A stretch of 64,000 nucleotides of DNA from Brevundimonas sp. (GTDB lineage Bacteria; Pseudomonadota; Alphaproteobacteria; Caulobacterales; Caulobacteraceae): contig QFQU01000002.1 of the NCBI GenBank assembly GCA_003248965.1, positions 134,006 through 198,005 on the forward strand, read 5' to 3'. Both the position numbers and the translations under genes were made by a program. Position 1 is the first letter of the stretch. The number at the start of each line of letters is the position of its first letter. The notes under the pieces were generated by a model. The model did no database searches. It was given only the letters and a program-made list of their open reading frames with translations, and was not told where the DNA came from. This document shows, one piece after another, positions 33,467-41,399 of this stretch.

Positions 33467-35809
33467 TCAGGCGCGGCCGGGGGTCGGTTCCAGTTGCAGT
33501 TCCGGCGCGGCGGCGACGGGCGCGGCGCTGATCGGCAGATGCAGGATGAAGATCGCCCCCTTGCCCGGCTCGCTCTCCACCTCGGCCCAACCGCCGTGCA
33601 GTTCGACCAGGGCCTTGACCAGGGCCAGGGCGACGCCGGGGCCGCCCCGTTCGCGCCGAACGAAACGGTCGAAGACGTGGGGCTGAAGATGATAGGGAAT
33701 GCCGCGGCCGGTGTCGGAGACGCTGAGACGCACCTCGGTCGGCGTCCCTTCGGCTGACAGGACCACAGCGCCGCCTTCGGACACGGCTCGGGCGGCGTTT
33801 TCCAGCAGATGATCCAGCGCCTGGCCGATGCGGTGGTGGTCGGCGCGGATGGGCTTCAGGTCGGTTGGGCAGGTCACGGTCAGGGTCGCGCCGCGTCCCT
33901 CCACCTTGGGGCGCACCTTCTCGGCGGCCTGGGCCAGGAGGTCGCAGACGCGCACGTCGCCCAGCGACAGCTCCATCTCGCCAGCGTCGATCTGGGCCAT
34001 GTCCAGCACGTCGTCGATGGAGCGGGCCAGCTGGCTGGCGGCGATGCGGATGGCGCCGGCGTGCTGGCGGCTGCGTTCGGGCAGATCGCCCAGGGTCTCC
34101 AGCAGTTCGGAATAGCCGACGATGGTGGTCAGCGGCGTGCGCAGTTCATAGGAGACGCTGCCCACGAACTCGCGCTTCAGGGCCTGGCTTTCGGCCAGGG
34201 CCTGTTCGCGCTGGACCAGGGCCTGTTCCAGTCCGCGCCGGGCGGTCACGTCCGAGAAGGCGACCAGGGTGGCGCCGTCCGGCAGGGGCCGGGTCTGCCA
34301 GGCGGCCACGCGACCGTCGTTGGTGCGCCCCTCGCCCGAGATGGCGACGCGGCTTTCGGGATCGGGGTCGGCCACCCGCGCCTTCAACCCCAGCCACAGC
34401 GCCGGGTCGGGCAGGACCGCCTTGCACAGTCCGGCCAGGGCGTCGAAGTCGGCGGCCGCCGCGATCCGATCGCCCGACAGGTTCCAGAAGGTCTCGAACG
34501 CCTCGTTGTGCAGCCGCAGCCGCCCGTCGGAGCCGAACACGGCGACGGCGTCGTTCAGCTTGTCCAGCGTCGCGGTCTGGACCTGGATCTGGGCGTTGTA
34601 GCGGCTGCGCAGCTGCAGCTCGCCGGTGATGTCCGAGAAGATCAGCAGAATGCCGCCCAGCGGATGGGGCTGGCGCACCACGCGCAGGGTGCGGCCGTCG
34701 GGCAGGGACCAGCTGTCGTCGGGCGCGGCCTGGGCGGCGCCGTAGAAGTCCAGTTCGCGCGCCTTCCAGCCGGCGTAGTCGACCACCTCGGGCAGGCGAC
34801 GACGCTGGCGCAGCCGATCCAGCAGTTCGGCGTGGGTCGGCCGTTCATCCAGCCAGGCCGGGTCCAGGTCGAACAGGGTCTGGAAGGCGGTGTTGTGAAA
34901 GGCCAACCGCTTGGCCGGGCCGAAGATGGCCACGGCGTCGGCCAGGTGGTTCAGGGTCTCGTCGTGGGCCTCGACATGGCGGCGCAGGGTGTCGCGCGTC
35001 TCTTCCGCCTCGGTCGCCTCCAGGGCGAAGGCGGTGACGGCCCCGCCGCCCGCCGGTTCGGCGACGATGCGCCAGGCGCGGCGATGCCCCCCGCCGGTGG
35101 TCCAGCGGAACCCTTCCTGGCGCACGCCCAGCCGGCCGGCCTCGGCGACCACGGCGTCGGCGCCGCGATCGAACGACAGCGCCTTCTCGATCGCCTCTTC
35201 CAGACTGTCGGCGCTGACCTGGGCCAGCCAGGCGCGGTTGGCCCAGGCCAGGCGGCCGGCGCCGTCCACCACCCAGGTCGGCACGGGCGAGGCGTCGCCC
35301 AGCAGGGCCAGACCGCTCTCGGCCGCGTCGATGCCGGTCAGGGTCACGCTGGAGGCCGGCGACAGGCGCAGCCAGGCCGCGCCGCCCGCGACCCGCCCCT
35401 CGATCCGCCAGGGCTCGACCTCGTCCAGGGCGATCAGGCCGTCGAAGACCTGGCCTTCGCGCACCAGGGCGTCCAGCTGGTCGGCGTGGGTCTGGCGCAG
35501 ACGGGTCAGGACGGCCTCGCCCGCCTGCGTCTCCGCCCCCGCCAGGCGGGCGATCAGCTCGGGCGGGCCGACGGGCGGGCCGGCCGCCGCGCCCTCCGGC
35601 GTCAGGGCCAGGCTGACGTCGTCGAAGGCCCGCAGCAGACCGTCGTAACGGCCGAGGGCGGACACGGCCTCGGCGCGCTGGCCCTGCGCGGCCTGAACCG
35701 TGGCGTTCAGCTGGGCGCGCAGGCGCAGGGCCCAGGCGCTGACGGCCAGCGCCAGCCCGGCTGCCCCTGCAGTGGCGACATAGGCGATGTCGGCCTCGGC
35801 CATTCCCAT
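33467..35809 (-). CDS. divL: DivL-type cell-cycle pseudo-histidine kinase (tyrosine at the phospho-acceptor site)
   Basis: In Caulobacter, DivL is an essential polar regulator that binds phospho-free DivK and controls the CckA-CtrA relay. Here it is 780 residues. One N-terminal membrane helix (YVATAGAAGLALAVSAWAL, 10-28) is followed by PAS-type domains (about 170-270, 285-395 and 405-520), a dimerisation box VGSVSYELRTPLTTIVGYSELL with Tyr554 where kinases have His, and an ATPase domain (DHLLENAARAV, VSDTGRGIPY, GGPGVALALVKALVELHGG). Length and the tyrosine both match Caulobacter DivL (769 residues, Tyr550). ATG at 35809 or two codons later. Confidence 0.9.
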   Translation of the reverse strand: MGMAEADIAYVATAGAAGLALAVSAWALRLRAQLNATVQAAQGQRAEAVSALGRYDGLLRAFDDVSLALTPEGAAAGPPVGPPELIARLAGAETQAGEAVLTRLRQTHADQLDALVREGQVFDGLIALDEVEPWRIEGRVAGGAAWLRLSPASSVTLTGIDAAESGLALLGDASPVPTWVVDGAGRLAWANRAWLAQVSADSLEEAIEKALSFDRGADAVVAEAGRLGVRQEGFRWTTGGGHRRAWRIVAEPAGGGAVTAFALEATEAEETRDTLRRHVEAHDETLNHLADAVAIFGPAKRLAFHNTAFQTLFDLDPAWLDERPTHAELLDRLRQRRRLPEVVDYAGWKARELDFYGAAQAAPDDSWSLPDGRTLRVVRQPHPLGGILLIFSDITGELQLRSRYNAQIQVQTATLDKLNDAVAVFGSDGRLRLHNEAFETFWNLSGDRIAAAADFDALAGLCKAVLPDPALWLGLKARVADPDPESRVAISGEGRTNDGRVAAWQTRPLPDGATLVAFSDVTARRGLEQALVQREQALAESQALKREFVGSVSYELRTPLTTIVGYSELLETLGDLPERSRQHAGAIRIAASQLARSIDDVLDMAQIDAGEMELSLGDVRVCDLLAQAAEKVRPKVEGRGATLTVTCPTDLKPIRADHHRIGQALDHLLENAARAVSEGGAVVLSAEGTPTEVRLSVSDTGRGIPYHLQPHVFDRFVRRERGGPGVALALVKALVELHGGWAEVESEPGKGAIFILHLPISAAPVAAAPELQLEPTPGRA

Positions 35810-35944
35810 CCTGAAGCTTCGCGCGAACCGATTCGGCGTTCACCATACTCCAACCGCGCGAAAAAGCGGCGATCTCCTCGCGCGACAGGAGGCGCGGCGT
35901 CGCGTCCCGTTGCGTCGACGCGCGCGGGCGGCGATAGGCGGGGC

Positions 35945-36352
35945 ATGACCGACGCCGCCCCCGACCTTATGGCCCCGTCCCTGGACGACTTCGCCCGTCT
36001 GGCGCGCGACGCCTTCGACGCCCTGCCGGCCGAGTTTCGCCAGGCGGCGGGCGAGGTGGTGTTCCGCATCGACGACTTCGCCGACGAACAGACGTTGAAG
36101 GACCTGGAGATTGAGGATCCGTTCGAGCTGACGGGCCTGTATCACGGGGTCGACATCGGCCGGCGCGAGGGCCTGGGGCCGGCGCCCGAGCCGTCGCGCA
36201 TCTTCCTCTATCGCCGCCCGATCCTGGACGAATGGTGCGAACGCGGCGACGTGGGCTTAGCCGAACTGATCGCCCATGTCCTGATCCACGAGATCGGCCA
36301 CCACTTCGGCCTGTCCGACGACGACATCCACGCCATCGAGGACCAGGACTGA
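35945..36352 (+). CDS. Zincin-like metallopeptidase-family protein
   Basis: A 135-residue cytosolic protein with the zinc-binding HExxH motif in HVLIHEIGHHFGLSDDDI near the C-terminus, preceded by FRIDDFADEQTLKDLEIEDPFELTGLYHG. This is the small metallopeptidase family found throughout alphaproteobacteria (COG3824-like). Its substrate is unknown. It is divergent from divL across 135 bases. The ATG at 35945 is the first that gives the family N-terminus. Confidence 0.87.
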   Translation: MTDAAPDLMAPSLDDFARLARDAFDALPAEFRQAAGEVVFRIDDFADEQTLKDLEIEDPFELTGLYHGVDIGRREGLGPAPEPSRIFLYRRPILDEWCERGDVGLAELIAHVLIHEIGHHFGLSDDDIHAIEDQD

Positions 36353-36376
36353 GGGTCTAGAAAATAAATCGAATCT

Positions 36377-36391
36377 AAGAACAATGTTCTT
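36377..36391. promoter_or_regulatory. Palindrome touching the DUF4145 start codon
   Basis: AAGAACA, one base, TGTTCTT: a perfect 7-base interrupted palindrome ending at the base before the ATG at 36392. No Shine-Dalgarno sequence is visible there. It could be an autoregulatory operator or a hairpin hiding the start codon, and the mRNA may be leaderless or start further in. Confidence 0.45.
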
Positions 36392-37117
36392 ATGAGCTTA
36401 TCTTTTCGTCTCGTCTGTCCGCACTGCAAAGAACCGACGCGGGCACCTGCGGAGGCATTCTACAGGTGGTGGCCCGATGAAAATGACGATGGGAATGCGA
36501 GTCCCGATTCGATCGCTTCCGCAGCGGTTGCATCTTACTGTCCAGAGTGTGAGGGACTGATATCGCTTCTAGTTAGTGGGAAAGATCGTATCCTCCGGCC
36601 TATAATGTCGGAAGAGGTCACAGATGCTGACTGGGGTCACTTTCAAGCCGATTTGGTATTATCAGACACAGCCCCCAAGACTGGCGATGTGTCATTCAGC
36701 AAGGCGATTCCATCATCCATAAGGAAGGTGCTTCCAGCACTTGCCGAAGATGTCGCTCGCCGCCGAAACCCGGTGGGCAGCTTAAATTTGTGCCGAAGCA
36801 TACTCGAAGCCGCACTCCGAGAATTAGAGGTTGATGGTGATTTGGGGGGCAACACCCCAATCATAAAGCGCATAGAGAGCTTAAGAACGAGAGGTTTGAT
36901 TACGGCCACAGTTGCTGAGTGGGCTCATGAAATAAGGCTTGATGGAAATCGCAGTACTCACGAACTGGTTGGAGACCCTCAATTAGCACTCGCATATTAT
37001 GAGTTCTTGAGACTATTTTTGGAGGTTGCCTTTGATCTTCCGGCTAAAATCAAGGCGGTAAAGGCGCATAAGACACGCAAATCAAAGCCTATACCCGGCA
37101 GAACCGGCGGATTCTGA
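36392..37117 (+). CDS. DUF4145-domain protein with zinc-ribbon motif
   Basis: A 241-residue protein. The N-terminus has a zinc-ribbon-like pair, CPHC (about 10-13) and CPEC (about 51-54). The C-terminal half carries the DUF4145 pattern (LNLCRSILEAALRELEV, HEIRLDGNRSTHELVGD). DUF4145 occurs in restriction and phage-defence settings as well as alone, so a defence role is possible but unproven. The gene and its 40-base leader are visibly richer in A and T than everything around, with codons such as ATA, TTA and AGA that neighbours avoid. This points to recent transfer as a single-gene insert between the peptidase gene and marC. Confidence 0.75.
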   Translation: MSLSFRLVCPHCKEPTRAPAEAFYRWWPDENDDGNASPDSIASAAVASYCPECEGLISLLVSGKDRILRPIMSEEVTDADWGHFQADLVLSDTAPKTGDVSFSKAIPSSIRKVLPALAEDVARRRNPVGSLNLCRSILEAALRELEVDGDLGGNTPIIKRIESLRTRGLITATVAEWAHEIRLDGNRSTHELVGDPQLALAYYEFLRLFLEVAFDLPAKIKAVKAHKTRKSKPIPGRTGGF

Positions 37118-37139
37118 ACTACTACTCAGAACCGGACCC

Positions 37140-37835
37140 TCAGCGATCCGCCGGATAGGGCGTCGTCACGGCGCCCGAGATCATGCCGGGAATGGCCTCG
37201 CCCAGGCCCAGCAGGATGAACTGGATCGCCAGGGCGCACAGAATCAGGCCCAGCACCTTGACCACGATGGCCATGCCCACGTCGCCCAGCAGGCGGCTGA
37301 GCGAGCCGGTCAGGGCGAAACAGACGAAGGACACGGCGCAGGCCGCCGCGATGGCGACCAGGGAGCCGACCGTGCCGGCATAGCCCAGCTTGGCCGCCTC
37401 GCCCGCCTGGATGATGACGGCCGAAATGGCGCCCGGCCCGATCATCAGGGGAATGGCGAAGGGCACGACCAGACGCTGGAAACGCCTACGCGCATAGCCG
37501 CGCACGTCCTTGGCGTCGCTGAGCGCGTCCTTGTCGGCGAACATGGCCAGGAAGTCGCCGCGCGCCATGTCCAGCCCCAGGAACAGCAACAGAATGCCCC
37601 CGGCGATGCGGAAGGCCGCCAGGGAGATGCCGAAGAACTGCAGCAGGCCCAGGCCGGTGAACAGGAAGAAGGCCAGGAACAGGGTGGCGAAGGCGCAGAT
37701 CAGGGCCGAGACCGAAATCCGCTGACGCAGGGTGGCCCCCGCCGTGGCGGCGGCGAAGATCGGCAGATTGCCGATGGGGTCCAGCAGGGCGAACAGGGTC
37801 ACGAACAGGTTGACACCCAAATCGACTGCGTTCAT
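37140..37835 (-). CDS. MarC-family membrane protein
   Basis: A 231-residue inner-membrane protein with six hydrophobic helices, containing LFALLDPIGNLPIF near the start and VVPFAIPLMIGPGAISAVI in the middle, the two hallmark MarC segments. Despite the family name it is not established as a resistance protein, and its role is unknown. It is divergent from pyrF with 81 bases between. Confidence 0.9.
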   Translation of the reverse strand: MNAVDLGVNLFVTLFALLDPIGNLPIFAAATAGATLRQRISVSALICAFATLFLAFFLFTGLGLLQFFGISLAAFRIAGGILLLFLGLDMARGDFLAMFADKDALSDAKDVRGYARRRFQRLVVPFAIPLMIGPGAISAVIIQAGEAAKLGYAGTVGSLVAIAAACAVSFVCFALTGSLSRLLGDVGMAIVVKVLGLILCALAIQFILLGLGEAIPGMISGAVTTPYPADR

Positions 37836-37916
37836 CGCCTGCCCTCGCCCTCAATCCGTCACGCCGCCCTGCCGACGCGCCCGCGTCCGGCATAGCCGCT
37901 CAGCGCGAGTCCGTCG

Positions 37917-38657
37917 ATGACCCAGACCGAAACCGTCCGCGATCAGGCCCCCAACCGCGCGCCCGACGAACGGATCATCTGCGCCCTGGACGTGCCGACG
38001 ACGGCCGAGGCGGCGGCCCTGGTCGAACGGGTGCAGGACGCGGTCGGCTTCTACAAGATCGGGCTTCAGCTGTTCGCCGCGGGCGGCATGGACCTGGCGC
38101 GCGATCTGAAGGCGGACGGCCGCAAGGTCTTTCTGGACTGGAAGCTGCACGACATCGGCGCGACGGTCGAAAAGGCCGCCGCCAATCTGGCCGCAGCGGG
38201 CTGCGATCTGCTGACGGTCCACGCCCGGCCCCAGGTCATGGCGGCGGCGGCGCGCGGCGTGGCCGGCTCGGGCCTGAAGGTGCTGGGGGTGACGGTCCTG
38301 ACCAGTCTGACGGCCGAGGACCTGATCGCCGACGACCACAGCCTGTCGCCCGCCGATCTGGTCGAGCGTCGCGTGCGTCAGGCGCTGGACGCCGGGATCG
38401 ACGGCGTGGTCGCCAGCCCGCACGAGGCGGCGCGCGTCAAGGCCCTGGCCGTCGAGGCGGGCCGGGACGACTTCCTGATCGTCACGCCGGGCGTCCGGCC
38501 CGAGGGCGCGGCCCTGGACGACCAGGCCCGGGCGGCCACGCCCGAGGCCGCCTTGCGCGCCGGGGCGACCCATCTGGTGATCGGCCGCCCGATCACGGCG
38601 GCGGCCGATCCGCGACAGGCGGCCCTGGTGATCGCCGAGACGATCGCCCTGATCTAG
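37917..38657 (+). CDS. pyrF: Orotidine 5'-phosphate decarboxylase
   Basis: Last step of UMP synthesis, decarboxylating OMP. It is 246 residues forming a TIM barrel: IICALDVPT at the start, the catalytic Asp-Lys-Asp-Asp set in FLDWKLHDIGATV, VHARPQVM, and TPGVRPEG with GATHLVIGRPIT for phosphate binding. Note FLDWKLHD where many enzymes have FLDLKLHD or FLDLKFHD. A 15-residue N-terminal extension precedes the barrel. Confidence 0.96.
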   Translation: MTQTETVRDQAPNRAPDERIICALDVPTTAEAAALVERVQDAVGFYKIGLQLFAAGGMDLARDLKADGRKVFLDWKLHDIGATVEKAAANLAAAGCDLLTVHARPQVMAAAARGVAGSGLKVLGVTVLTSLTAEDLIADDHSLSPADLVERRVRQALDAGIDGVVASPHEAARVKALAVEAGRDDFLIVTPGVRPEGAALDDQARAATPEAALRAGATHLVIGRPITAAADPRQAALVIAETIALI

Positions 38658-38664
38658 GGCCTGA

Positions 38665-39954
38665 TCAGCCGCGTTCGCCCGGTTCCTGGGCGTAGCCGTG
38701 GCGCGGACGCGCGGGCGGCGGCGGCGGAGGCGGGGGCGGGGGCGGCGCGATTTCACCCTCGGGCGGCAGGTCGCCGTAGTAGCCGCTGGGCGCATAGGCC
38801 GGGGCCGTGTTCACCTGCGGCGGGGCGACGTGGACCTGGGCCGGGGCGATGTTGACCGGGGCGGACTGCACATAGACCGGGGCCTGATCGACATAGACCG
38901 GACCGCCGACGTCCACCTGGGCCGGCGCCATATTGACGCGTCCGGGGGCCACCTGCACGCGTTGGGGACCGACGTTCACGTCCGGCGCCTGCGCATAGAC
39001 CGGAGCCTGATCGACATAGACCGGGCCGCCGACGTCCACCTGAGCCGGGGCCATGTTGACGCGTCCCGGACTAACCTGGACCCGCTGGGGACCAATGTTC
39101 ACGTCCGGCGACTGCACATAGAGGGGCGCCTGATCGACATAGACCGGCGGGGCGACGTCCACCTGGGGCGGGGTCATGTTGACCTGACCCGGCGCGACCT
39201 GGACCCGCTGCGGGCCGATGTTGACCGGCGGAGCCTGCACATAGATGGGCGGCTGTTCGATATAGGCGGGCGGTCCCATCTCGATCTGCGGCGGGGCGAT
39301 GTTCACCTGCGACGGCGCGACATAGATGCGCTGGGGCGCGATATTGACCGGCGGAGCCTGAACATAGGCCGGACGCTGCTCGATATAGCGTTGTTCGTAG
39401 CGCTGCTCGTAACGGGGCTGGGGCGCCGGGCGCGGGGCCGGACGGCAGTTGCAGCCGCCGCCCTGATAGGGACGCCAGCCGATATAGTCGCGGCCGAAGC
39501 CATAGACCGGATAGCCGACGGGGGCGCTGACCGGCGCCGGACCGACGAAGTTGACCGGCGCGGACATCACCGGCCCGCCCCAGTATCCGCCCTCGGAATA
39601 GCCTTCCGAATAGCCCCCGCTGGAATAGACCGTGCCGCCGCCGACATAGCCGCGCGAGAAGCTGGACGAACCCGAATAGCCGCGCGCGTTGATGGCGGAA
39701 TAGCCGCGGGCGTAGGCCGAGCTTTGCGCCGAACTATTGGCGTAGGCGTTGTTCACATTGACGTTGACGTTGCGGTTGTAGTTCCCGCCGCCTTGAAAGC
39801 CGCCTCCGGAATGGCCGCCGCCCGGGTGGCCGCCGCCGCCGCAACTTCCGCAGCCGCCGCCCCCTCCGCCATGTCCGGGGCCGCCGGCCAGGGCCGGCGC
39901 GGCGGAAAATAGAAGGACCGCCGCTGCGGCCGAGATCATCAACTGTTTCGTCAC
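38665..39954 (-). CDS. Secreted repeat protein with nested 7- and 41-residue repeats
   Basis: A 429-residue exported protein of no family I recognise. A signal peptide (LMISAAAAVLLFSAAPALAGG) is followed by a Gly/His/Cys-rich stretch (about 24-58), a Ser/Tyr/Gly-rich zone (70-150), then residues 195-387 in tandem 41-residue units, each made of heptads with consensus V-x-[VIM]-x-P-x-x (VNIGPQR, VQVAPGQ, VNMTPPQ, VYVDQAP). The tail has 11 prolines in a row and ends GYAQEPGERG. Start is GTG at 39954, with GAGGAG eight bases upstream; the frame beyond it has no signal sequence. It may be a surface or matrix protein, but that is inference from composition. Confidence 0.7.
   Translation of the reverse strand: MTKQLMISAAAAVLLFSAAPALAGGPGHGGGGGGCGSCGGGGHPGGGHSGGGFQGGGNYNRNVNVNVNNAYANSSAQSSAYARGYSAINARGYSGSSSFSRGYVGGGTVYSSGGYSEGYSEGGYWGGPVMSAPVNFVGPAPVSAPVGYPVYGFGRDYIGWRPYQGGGCNCRPAPRPAPQPRYEQRYEQRYIEQRPAYVQAPPVNIAPQRIYVAPSQVNIAPPQIEMGPPAYIEQPPIYVQAPPVNIGPQRVQVAPGQVNMTPPQVDVAPPVYVDQAPLYVQSPDVNIGPQRVQVSPGRVNMAPAQVDVGGPVYVDQAPVYAQAPDVNVGPQRVQVAPGRVNMAPAQVDVGGPVYVDQAPVYVQSAPVNIAPAQVHVAPPQVNTAPAYAPSGYYGDLPPEGEIAPPPPPPPPPPPARPRHGYAQEPGERG
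38794..39372 (-). repeat. Tandem 123-bp coding repeats
   Basis: Four full units and one partial unit of 41 codons (unit starts at protein residues 195, 236, 277, 318 and 359). The third and fourth units are nearly identical in protein sequence over about 35 residues. Inside each unit lie six 7-residue sub-repeats, one of them one residue short. Confidence 0.85.
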
Positions 39955-40016
39955 GGGACAGACTCCTCTGAGTTGTCCCGCACCACGCAAGTCCGGCGCC
40001 TGTCGCTAAGCTTTCA

Positions 40017-41399
40017 TTAAGGATTGCGATAGGCCGGCGGCATCGGCGTCTGCTGGCGATAGCGGTCGCGCAACAGCAGGGGGCGGCTGGTCAGGGGTTG
40101 TTCGACCCCGTCGATGAAGACGGCGGAGGGCTGGCTGAGCGGCTCCAGGGGATCGCCCGACCAGACGACCACGTCGGCGGCGGCGCCGGGCGCGATCTGG
40201 CCGAAACGGCCCTCCATGCCGAAGATTTTCGCCGGATTGGCCGTCAGGGCGGCGATGGCCGCGCCATAGGGCAGGCCGTGCGACACGGCGTTGCCGGCGT
40301 TGTAGCGGGCCTCCCGCGCGCGGTGGGTCGAGCCCTCGTTGCCCTTGATGGCGATGACCACTCCGGCGGCGTTCAGGGCCGCGGCATTCTCGGCCCGCGC
40401 CGCCCGCATCTCGAAGTCCGAGGGCAGGTTGGAGATGGGGTTCAAAAGAACGGGGGCACCCGCCGCGGCGATGTCGCCGGCGACCAGCCAGCCTTCCTCG
40501 GCGCCGTCCAGGATGACCTTGATCCCCTCCTCGCGCGCCAGCCGCAGCACCTGACGGATGTCCGAGGCGCGGTGGACGGTGACGATCAGCGGCTGGGTTC
40601 CGTTGGCCACCGGGATCAGGGCCTCCAGGTCCGCGCGCGAAAGGCTGAGGCTGCGCAGGCCCGCGCGTTCGTAGGCGGCCTTGTTGCGGGCGTAGAGGCG
40701 GACCTCGGCCATCGTCTCCTTGAACAGGACGAATTGGGCGCCGCGCGCGCCGCCGGCGATGTCGGCCCCGGCCTCGCCGAACGGGGCGACCATGGCCACG
40801 CGCGGCTTGACCAGGATGTCGGGCCCCTGGGCCAGCTGAATAATGGCCGCCTGGCCGGCGAACAGGCCGGGCGTCTGGAAGCCGCCGTCGCCGGCGCCGG
40901 CGGTGTCCTCTTCATGCACATGGCCGCCGGACGAGCCGGGATGCTGGGGCACGACCACGGCGCGGGTGATGCCGCCCAGGCGCGCCACCGGCAAGGTGAA
41001 GGACCAGGGGTCCAGGCCGTAGGAGACGTCGAAGGCCGCGCTGAGGGTGTTCGAGCGGTTGCGCAGCTCGTTGGTGCCGCGGACCGAACCGACCTCGGTT
41101 CCGCCCAGGCCGGAATCCACGGCGACGAAGCCGGGCGCCACCGTCTTGCCCGCCGCGTCGATGACGCGGGCGCCGGCCGGGGCGGTCCCGGCGCCGACCG
41201 AGACGATCTTGCCGTCCCGCATGACGACCACGCCGTTTTCGATGACGGAGGTTCCGGTCAGGACGCGGCCGCCGACGATGGCGACGACTTCGTCGGGGCC
41301 TGCCGCGCTTCGCGCTGCTTGAGGCCCGGATTGGGCGAAGGCGGCAGGGGCGAGAGACAGGGCCGCGACCGCGCCCGCGAGAATGTGAGACAGGCGCAT
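40017..41399 (-). CDS. Amidohydrolase-family protein lacking the HxH metal motif
   Basis: A 460-residue exported protein (signal SLAPAAFAQ) with the amidohydrolase fold: N-terminal beta-sandwich (GGRVLTGTSVIENGVVVMRDGKIVSVG) and C-terminal QIAPGAAADVVVWSGDPL. Where active enzymes have PGxxDxHxH it reads APGFVAVDSGLGG (residues 89-100), with Val94 and Ser96 in the two histidine positions. It is therefore probably not a conventional metal-dependent hydrolase. Its ATG overlaps the TGA of the upstream amidohydrolase by one base (TGATG at 41401-41397), so the two are translated together and may form a complex. Confidence 0.85.
   Translation of the reverse strand: MRLSHILAGAVAALSLAPAAFAQSGPQAARSAAGPDEVVAIVGGRVLTGTSVIENGVVVMRDGKIVSVGAGTAPAGARVIDAAGKTVAPGFVAVDSGLGGTEVGSVRGTNELRNRSNTLSAAFDVSYGLDPWSFTLPVARLGGITRAVVVPQHPGSSGGHVHEEDTAGAGDGGFQTPGLFAGQAAIIQLAQGPDILVKPRVAMVAPFGEAGADIAGGARGAQFVLFKETMAEVRLYARNKAAYERAGLRSLSLSRADLEALIPVANGTQPLIVTVHRASDIRQVLRLAREEGIKVILDGAEEGWLVAGDIAAAGAPVLLNPISNLPSDFEMRAARAENAAALNAAGVVIAIKGNEGSTHRAREARYNAGNAVSHGLPYGAAIAALTANPAKIFGMEGRFGQIAPGAAADVVVWSGDPLEPLSQPSAVFIDGVEQPLTSRPLLLRDRYRQQTPMPPAYRNP

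Noticed and set aside
33226..33531. Plus-strand 101-codon frame between the OPT gene and divL
   Set aside because: It overlaps the end of divL and the PAP2 remnant in antisense and has no recognisable domain.
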